Assembly (NCBI GenBank): GCA_945862035.1
Contig: CAMAXB010000080.1
Location: forward strand, 1-10,772
DNA length: 10,772 bases
From: Opitutus sp. GAS368
Lineage (GTDB): Bacteria > Verrucomicrobiota > Verrucomicrobiia > Opitutales > Opitutaceae
Direction of reading: 5' to 3'
Positions 5,753-10,772 of this stretch are shown one piece after another. Made by a program: the position numbers and the translations under genes. The notes under the pieces are model-generated. The model was not told the origin of the DNA. It did no database searches and worked only from the letters and a program-made list of their open reading frames with translations. Numbering within the stretch: position 1 is the stretch's first letter; each line of letters starts with the position of its first letter.

Positions 5753-5781
5753 TTGACAGCCCCGGGGCGTCACGATTTGCA
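5753..5781 (+). promoter_or_regulatory. Candidate ppdK promoter
   Basis: A perfect -35 hexamer TTGACA lies at 5753-5758. The hexamer 17 bp downstream (TTTGCA, 5776-5781) is a poor -10 match, so the call rests mainly on the -35 and on the position about 80 bp before the ppdK start. A transcript from here would have a leader of about 50 nt that is pyrimidine-rich and has no Shine-Dalgarno sequence. Confidence 0.3.
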
Positions 5782-5840
5782 TTTCTCTTTGCGTTTCCAG
5801 CCAACGCCTCGGTTTTTCCAACCCTACCCAACCATAAAAT

Positions 5841-8654
5841 ATGGCCGCTAAATCCAACGCCAAGAAGCCCGCGAAGTCGGGCAAATCTCCAGTGAAGGCC
5901 AAGCCTTCCGCGAAGAAATCCGCCGCCAAGGGCGTCAAGTACGTGTACACGTGGGGCGCCGGCAAGGCCGACGGCCACGGCGGCATGAAGGCCCTCCTCG
6001 GCGGCAAGGGTGCGAACCTCGCCGAGATGACCCGCATCAGCCTCCCGGTTCCTCCCGGCTTCACGATCACGACGGAGGTCTGCACCTATTTCTACGCGAA
6101 CAAAAAGTCCTACCCGGCCTCGCTGCAGGCCCAGATGGAGGCCGGTGTCGCCAACATGGAGAAGATCATGGGCACAAAATTCGGTGCGACCAGCGGCATG
6201 CCGCTGCTCGTCGCCGTCCGCTCGGGTGCCCGCGACTCCATGCCGGGCATGATGGACACCATCCTCAATCTCGGCCTCAACGACCAGTCCGTGCTGGCTC
6301 TCGCCGCCGCGACCGGCAACGAGCGCTTCGCTTGGGATTGCTACCGCCGCTTCATCCAGATGTACGGCGACGTCGTCCTCGGCGTGCAGAAGCGCGAGGG
6401 TGAGGACCACGAGCCGTTCGAGACCGTGATCGAGGGCTTCAAGCACGAGGTCTACCACCAGGACATCGTCGACTCCGAGCTCACCCCGCAGGACCAGCAG
6501 GAGCTCGTCAAGCGCTTCAAGGCCCTCGTGAAGGAGCGCACCGGCAAGGTGTTCCCGAACAATCCGTGGGACCAGCTGCGCGGCGCCGCCGGCGCCGTCT
6601 TCGGCTCTTGGATGAACGACCGCGCGATCGTGTATCGCCGCAAGTACAACATCCCCGCCGAGTGGGGCACCGCCGTCAATGTCCAGGCCATGGTCTTCGG
6701 CAACACCGGCGAGACCTCCGGCTCCGGCGTCGCGTTCACCCGCAACCCCGCCAACGGCACCAACGAGTTCTACGGCGAGTTCCTCGTCAACGCGCAGGGT
6801 GAGGACGTCGTCGCCGGCGTCCGCACGCCCGAGCCCGTCATCAAGCTCAAGGACGTCATGCCAAAGTCCTACGCCGAGCTCCTCAAGGTCCGTGCGACGC
6901 TCGAGAAACACTTCAAGGACGTCCAGGACATCGAGTTCACCGTCCAGGAAGGCAAGCTGTTCATGCTCCAGACGCGCAACGGCAAGCGCACCGCCGCCGC
7001 CGCGCTCAAGTTCGCCGCCGACATGGTGAAGGAAAAGCTGATCGACTGGGAGACCGCGATCCTGCGCAACCCGGCCGACCAGCTTGAGCAGCTCCTCGCC
7101 CCGATCTTCGATCTCTCCGAGGTCAAGAAGGCCAAGGTCATCGCCACCGGCCTCCCGGCCGGCCCCGGCGCCGCCACCGGCAAGGTCTACTTCAACGCCG
7201 ACCGCGCAGTCCAGGCCGCGGAAAAGGGCGAGAAGGTCCTCCTCGTCCGCGTCGAGACCTCCCCCGAGGATCTGCGCGGCATGATCGCGGCCGAGGGCAT
7301 TCTCACCGCCCGCGGTGGTGTCTCCTCCCACGCCGCCCTCGTTGCCCGTCAGATGGGCAAGGTCTGCGTCTGCGGCGCCGCCGGCGTCGTCATCGACTAC
7401 GACAAGAAGACGACCACGATCGACGGCCACACGTTCCGTGAGGGCGACTTCCTCTCGATCGACGGCACCTCCGGCCTCGTCTACGCGGGTCAGATCAAGA
7501 CCGCCCCGTCCGAGATCATCACCGGTCTCCTCTCCGGCGACAAGGCCTCCCAGTCGACCGAGAAGTTCAAGAACTACGTGCAGCTCATGGCCTGGTGCGC
7601 GAAGGCGACCCGCCTCTCGGTCCGCACCAACGCCGACACGCCCGAGCAGGCCGCCCAAGCGATCGCGTTCGGCGCGGTCGGCATCGGCCTGACCCGCACG
7701 GAGCACATGTTCTTCGAAGGCGACCGCATCGACGCCATGCGCGAGATGATCCTCGCCGACAACCTCGAGGCCCGCGAGGCCGCCCTCGCGAAGCTCCTCC
7801 CCTACCAGCGCGAGGACTTCCACGGGATCTTCAAGGCCCTCAAGGGTTATCCTGCGACGATCCGCTTCCTCGATCCGCCGCTGCACGAGTTCCTCCCGCA
7901 CTCCAAGGAGCAGCAGATGGACCTCGCCCGTAAGCTCGGCATGCCGGTCGAGAAGATCATGGCCCGCGTCCATGAGCTCCATGAGTTCAACCCGATGCTG
8001 GGTTTCCGCGGCTGCCGCCTCGGCATCAAGTTCCCGGAGATCACCCGCATGCAAGCCCGCGCCGTCCTCGAGGCCGCCGCCGATGCGACCAAGCAGGGCC
8101 ACAAGGCCAAGCCCGAAATCATGATCCCACTGGTCGGCTTCAAGAAGGAGCTCGATCTGCAGGTCGCGATCGTCCACGAGGTCGCCAAGGCCGTCCAGGC
8201 CGAGAAGAAGGTGAAGATCAGCTACAGCGTCGGCACGATGATCGAGATCCCACGCGGTGCCCTCACCGCCGACGAGATCGCGCAGACCGCGGAGTTCTTC
8301 AGCTTCGGCACGAACGATCTCACACAGACCTGCCTCGGCATGTCGCGTGACGACTCCGGCTCCTTCCTCGGTGCCTACACCGAGAACGAGATTGTGAAGA
8401 AGAACCCCTTCGCCTCGATCGACCAGACCGGCGTGGGCCAGCTGATCAAGATCGCCGCGGAAAAGGGCAATGCGACCCGCCCCGGCATCAAGCTTGGCAT
8501 CTGCGGCGAGCACGGCGGCGACCCGGACTCCGTGAAGTTCTGTCACAAGGTCGGCCTCACGTACGTGTCCTGCTCACCCTACCGCGTTCCGGTCGCCCGC
8601 CTCGCCGCCGCCCAGGCCGCGATCGAGGAGAAGCGCGCCGCCGCGAAAAAGTGA
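5841..8654 (+). CDS. ppdK: Pyruvate, phosphate dikinase (PPDK)
   Basis: PPDK interconverts pyruvate + ATP + Pi and PEP + AMP + PPi in the cytoplasm, linking glycolysis and gluconeogenesis. The 937-residue product has the full architecture. The ATP-grasp domain spans about 35-400, with GGKGANLAEM (54-63) and VRSGARDSMPGMMDTILNLG (126-145). The swivelling phosphohistidine domain spans about 430-550, with RGGVSSHAALVARQMGK (491-507) and catalytic His497. The PEP/pyruvate barrel spans about 560-925, with GLTRTEHMFF (616-625) and LGICGEHGGDP (885-895), catalytic acid Cys888. The usual Thr two residues before the His is Ser495; in other species phosphorylation next to this His regulates the enzyme. 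Residues 1-31 form an extra Lys/Ala/Pro/Ser-rich tail, making the protein longer than the usual 870-890. No internal start would remove the tail neatly, so the ATG at 5841 stands. Codons are strongly biased to C/G-ending forms, suggesting high expression. An intrinsic terminator follows. Confidence 0.97.
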   Translation: MAAKSNAKKPAKSGKSPVKAKPSAKKSAAKGVKYVYTWGAGKADGHGGMKALLGGKGANLAEMTRISLPVPPGFTITTEVCTYFYANKKSYPASLQAQMEAGVANMEKIMGTKFGATSGMPLLVAVRSGARDSMPGMMDTILNLGLNDQSVLALAAATGNERFAWDCYRRFIQMYGDVVLGVQKREGEDHEPFETVIEGFKHEVYHQDIVDSELTPQDQQELVKRFKALVKERTGKVFPNNPWDQLRGAAGAVFGSWMNDRAIVYRRKYNIPAEWGTAVNVQAMVFGNTGETSGSGVAFTRNPANGTNEFYGEFLVNAQGEDVVAGVRTPEPVIKLKDVMPKSYAELLKVRATLEKHFKDVQDIEFTVQEGKLFMLQTRNGKRTAAAALKFAADMVKEKLIDWETAILRNPADQLEQLLAPIFDLSEVKKAKVIATGLPAGPGAATGKVYFNADRAVQAAEKGEKVLLVRVETSPEDLRGMIAAEGILTARGGVSSHAALVARQMGKVCVCGAAGVVIDYDKKTTTIDGHTFREGDFLSIDGTSGLVYAGQIKTAPSEIITGLLSGDKASQSTEKFKNYVQLMAWCAKATRLSVRTNADTPEQAAQAIAFGAVGIGLTRTEHMFFEGDRIDAMREMILADNLEAREAALAKLLPYQREDFHGIFKALKGYPATIRFLDPPLHEFLPHSKEQQMDLARKLGMPVEKIMARVHELHEFNPMLGFRGCRLGIKFPEITRMQARAVLEAAADATKQGHKAKPEIMIPLVGFKKELDLQVAIVHEVAKAVQAEKKVKISYSVGTMIEIPRGALTADEIAQTAEFFSFGTNDLTQTCLGMSRDDSGSFLGAYTENEIVKKNPFASIDQTGVGQLIKIAAEKGNATRPGIKLGICGEHGGDPDSVKFCHKVGLTYVSCSPYRVPVARLAAAQAAIEEKRAAAKK

Positions 8655-8714
8655 GCCATCCGGCCCAGCAGTAAAAGGCCGCAGGCCGTACGCTCTCAGC
8701 CTTAATTAAAGACC

Positions 8715-8749
8715 AAGCCCCGCGCCTTCACCGGCGCGGGGCTTTTTTT
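8715..8749 (+). terminator. Intrinsic terminator of ppdK
   Basis: A perfect 12-bp stem (8715-8726 with 8733-8744; core GCCCCGCGCC) around a 6-nt loop (TTCACC) is followed by seven T residues at 8743-8749. It lies 60 bp after the ppdK stop. On the minus strand the trailing sequence has only a weak T-rich tract (GGTCTTTAATTAA), so termination from that side would be less efficient. Confidence 0.93.
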
Positions 8750-9207
8750 CGCCCGGATCGGTGCAGCTGGCCTCGCTGAGGCCGGTCCGAAAGGTGCCGT
8801 CCTCCATTCCGTCCGGCCCGCAATCCCGCACACGGACCAGCCGCTCAGCCGGGCGGAATGGTGAGGCGACGACTCTCGAGGCGCTTCCTCGAATTCGGCG
8901 CAATCCCCGCGGAATCTGATCGAAGCTCACCCCAGAGGGATACCCCATCGGCACCCGCAGCGCCACCAACACAAGGGTGTAGCCATTGAGCGACCACGAG
9001 AGCGCCGCTCGGGCGTCACCTCTAAAAAATCTCGTGGCTTTCTAAATGACCACCTCACTTCGCCACCAATTTCCCTTCGTTCTTTTGTGGCCAACCCTCC
9101 ATCCCGGCGCTGCCACCCGCCGCCGCACTGCCCTTTCGTGTTTTTGCGACTAAACGGATAGCCCTGTTTTCACGTCCTTCCTTTTACTCCCCCGGCCACC
9201 CTCGTTC
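8750..9207. other. Gene-empty convergent spacer between ppdK and the aldo/keto reductase
   Basis: No convincing gene is seen in these 458 bp. A minus-strand frame of 88 codons (8706-8972) runs through the ppdK terminator, matches nothing I know and has unbiased codons. The right half (about 9018-9190) is less GC-rich, with pyrimidine-rich stretches. Two loosely similar segments, near 9072-9095 and 9130-9155, share a CCCTTtCGTnnTTTTGnG pattern and may be eroded copies of an intergenic repeat. No terminator for the minus-strand reductase gene is evident. Confidence 0.5.
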
Positions 9208-10191
9208 TCAATACGGCCCGCGGATGTGGGCCGTGACTTCCTGGCAATAAAACTCCGCCAGCACCGCATGCTCCGCGGGACTAAGCGGCGGGCGGGCGGA
9301 TGCGGACGCGTTGCCGCGGGCCTGCTCCGGGTTCCGGGCGCCGGGGACGATCACCGACACCGCGCGGAAATCGAGGCACCAGCGGATCGCCCACTCCGCC
9401 ATCGTCCAGCCCGCGGGCACCCGGGGCTTGAGCGCGTCCGCCAAAGCCACGCCTTTCGCAAACGGCAGGCCGGCGAAGGTCTCGCCCACGTTGAACTGCT
9501 GCCCGTCGCGATTGAAGGTGCGGTGGTCATTGGCCACAAAGGTCGAAGCTGCCGAAAACTTGCCCGCCAGCAGCCCACTCGCGAGGGGCAGACGCACGAT
9601 CAGGGCCACCTTCTGGCGCAGCGCGGCTTCAAACAAGGTCGCAATGGGTTTCTGGCGGAAGAGATTAAAGATGATTTGCAGCGACACGCAGCGGCCGTCG
9701 CGTACGCAGATGTCCGCCTCCTCCATCGACTCAACGCTCGCGCCGTAGGCCTTGAGCTTGCCCTGCTTCACGAGGTCATCGAGGTATCCGAACATCGCCC
9801 CGTCCCGCATGACTGCGAGTGGCACGCAGTGCGTCTGCGTCAGGTCAAGGCAGTCCACGCCCAGATGCCGGAGGGAATCCTCGACGTACTGCGTGACCTT
9901 GGCCCGCGTAAACCCGTTCGGCCAGTCGCGGCGGCCAAGCTTGGTCGCCACATAGACCCGCTCGCGCGCACCGGGCGTCTCGCGCAGGAATTTCCCGATC
10001 AGCGACTCGCTCCGGCCCATGCCGTAGACATCCGCCGTGTCGAAGAAAGTCACCCCCGTGTCGTACGCCGCCTGCAAGGTCTTGAGCGCATCCGCATCGG
10101 AGACGTCGCCCCAGCCCGCGCCGAGCTGCCAGGTGCCGAGGCCGATTTCGCTAACCGTGCGGCCGGTACGACCAAAAACGCGGGAGTGCAT
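9208..10191 (-). CDS. Aldo/keto reductase family oxidoreductase
   Basis: This is an NAD(P)H-dependent reductase or dehydrogenase of the AKR superfamily, with an (alpha/beta)8 barrel, probably cytoplasmic; its substrate cannot be read from sequence. Starting at the ATG at 10191 gives 327 residues opening MHSRVFGRTGRTVSEIGLGT, the standard first strand of the family. The catalytic tetrad is complete: Asp51 and Tyr56 (FFDTADVYGMGRSE), Lys84 (VYVATKLGRRD) and His121 (LTQTHCVPL). The cofactor phosphate-loop region is IVPGARNPEQARGN at 281-294. The frame is open 27 codons further upstream to 10272, but those residues match nothing in the family, so the shorter start is preferred. It is convergent with ppdK and divergent from the secreted protein gene at 10356. 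The fold and family are secure; no specific role is assigned. Confidence 0.93.
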   Translation of the reverse strand: MHSRVFGRTGRTVSEIGLGTWQLGAGWGDVSDADALKTLQAAYDTGVTFFDTADVYGMGRSESLIGKFLRETPGARERVYVATKLGRRDWPNGFTRAKVTQYVEDSLRHLGVDCLDLTQTHCVPLAVMRDGAMFGYLDDLVKQGKLKAYGASVESMEEADICVRDGRCVSLQIIFNLFRQKPIATLFEAALRQKVALIVRLPLASGLLAGKFSAASTFVANDHRTFNRDGQQFNVGETFAGLPFAKGVALADALKPRVPAGWTMAEWAIRWCLDFRAVSVIVPGARNPEQARGNASASARPPLSPAEHAVLAEFYCQEVTAHIRGPY

Positions 10192-10355
10192 CTGGGGCAA
10201 TGGAGTAGGACCGGGCAGCGCGGACTGCACCACCCACGCGACCATTCGCTGGAGATTCGGGAAACCAGTCAATCCCGCCGAACTCGGGGGCCGGGCGAAA
10301 CCGGGCTTAGGCTTGCACCCTGGGATCGGGTGGGAAACGTTTCAGACCTACCGCC
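10192..10355. promoter_or_regulatory. Divergent spacer, reductase and secreted-protein genes
   Basis: These 164 bp must carry the promoters of two outward-facing genes. A possible plus-strand -35 (TTGCAC, near 10313-10318) has no good -10 partner. A short palindrome AAACGTTT sits at 10335-10342, about 14 bp before the plus-strand start codon. No consensus operator is recognised. Confidence 0.3.
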
Positions 10356-10772
10356 ATGTCCCTCCTCCGCCTGTTTGCTCCTGTTCTCACTCTGCTCGTA
10401 GTTATCGCGGCCCCCTTGGCCGCCCAAGCGCCAGCCACCCCCGAAGACCCGTTGGCCGACCTGCGAGCCCTGGTGGCCGAGGTTCAGACCCGCCTCCAAG
10501 CAGGCGCCACCACGGCAGACGCTCTCGCCACTGAAATCGGAAAGTTCGACGCCCTGATTGCGGCGGCGCGCAAGGACGATCCGGAGAAGGCCGCCTTGGT
10601 GCTGATGACCAAAATCTCACTCTACGTGCAGGTCTTTCAGGACGCCGACACCGCCCGGGGTTTCATCACGCAGCTTGCCACCGAGTTTCCAGATACGGAT
10701 GCCGGACGCGACGCCCTCCGCGTCTCCCAGCAACTCGACGAACAGGATGCCGCGGCGACCGCCCAGTCCGCA
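10356..10772 (+). CDS. Partial secreted protein, helical N-terminal region
   Basis: From the ATG at 10356 the frame stays open for 139 codons to the window edge, so the C-terminus is missing. Residues 1-25 are a Sec signal peptide (MSLLRLFAPVLTLLVVIAAP, then LAAQA with an Ala-x-Ala cleavage site). The mature part is acidic and helical: DPLADLRALVAEVQTRLQAG, then a TPR-like pair around 75-115 (AALVLMTKISLYVQVFQDAD, then ITQLATEFPDTDAG). The arrangement of signal peptide plus a helical pair ending in a FPDT-type turn recalls the N-terminal domain of some periplasmic TlpA/thioredoxin-like proteins. No CxxC motif falls inside the window, so that is a guess. The start follows a pyrimidine-rich leader without a Shine-Dalgarno sequence. 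It diverges from the aldo/keto reductase gene. Confidence 0.75.
   Translation, partial: MSLLRLFAPVLTLLVVIAAPLAAQAPATPEDPLADLRALVAEVQTRLQAGATTADALATEIGKFDALIAAARKDDPEKAALVLMTKISLYVQVFQDADTARGFITQLATEFPDTDAGRDALRVSQQLDEQDAAATAQSA

Noticed and set aside
5634..8546. A 970-codon open frame on the minus strand, antisense to ppdK
   Set aside because: It lies opposite a complete PPDK with all catalytic motifs. Its translation is Asp/Glu/Gly/Leu-rich low complexity, as expected when GC-ending sense codons are read in the opposite frame. It also reads through the AT-rich island and repeats. The lack of stops is a codon-bias artefact.
8706..8972. An 88-codon minus-strand frame downstream of ppdK
   Set aside because: It runs through the strong ppdK terminator hairpin, resembles nothing known and has no codon bias like its neighbours.
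9226..10401. A 391-codon plus-strand frame opposite the aldo/keto reductase
   Set aside because: It is antisense to a gene with an intact catalytic tetrad, its composition is shadow-like (Arg/His/Ala-rich), and it overlaps the signal-peptide gene starting at 10356.

Overview
The window is GC-rich bacterial chromosome from a Gram-negative-type organism: it encodes Sec signal peptides, a lipoprotein and a Tat translocase subunit. My best guess is Verrucomicrobiota, Opitutaceae-like. That guess rests on overall protein flavour (a PPDK with a Lys/Ala tail, an orphan MntR, secreted low-complexity proteins), strong GC-ending codon bias and start codons without Shine-Dalgarno sequences. It is not proof. 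The genes are mostly housekeeping. I see no phage, CRISPR, transposase, rRNA or tRNA.

Layout. Positions 1-2520 hold a minus-strand run of three tightly spaced envelope genes: a membrane-anchored TPR protein with a PEGA-like C-terminus, then a secreted Gln/Gly-rich protein, then the first 24 codons of another signal-peptide protein that runs off the left edge. A 239-bp divergent spacer follows. The plus strand then carries an M48-family lipoprotein metalloprotease (2760-3578), an 81-residue two-helix membrane protein (3737-3982) and a complete MntR-type Mn-responsive repressor with a GTG start (4051-4485). tatC lies convergently on the minus strand (4658-5467). After a 373-bp spacer comes pyruvate, phosphate dikinase (5841-8654), ending in a strong intrinsic terminator. 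A gene-empty 458-bp stretch separates it from a convergent aldo/keto reductase (9208-10191, minus). A divergent secreted protein starts at 10356 and runs off the right edge.

The genes do not form one pathway. The left block, the M48 lipoprotein, the small membrane protein and tatC all concern the envelope or protein export and quality control. mntR controls manganese homeostasis, though no transporter gene is in view. ppdK is a highly biased, probably highly expressed central-carbon gene.

The most notable non-coding signal is a set of three inverted repeats in three intergenic gaps (3587-3695, 4502-4657, 5556-5741). Their arms are built from tandem, degenerate 7-bp units (CGGATTG-like or CGATTTT-like). 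They look like a dispersed heptad-repeat hairpin family. The third encloses an AT-rich island with an 8-8-8 dyad in the tatC/ppdK intergenic region. I do not see a clear new multi-gene system.
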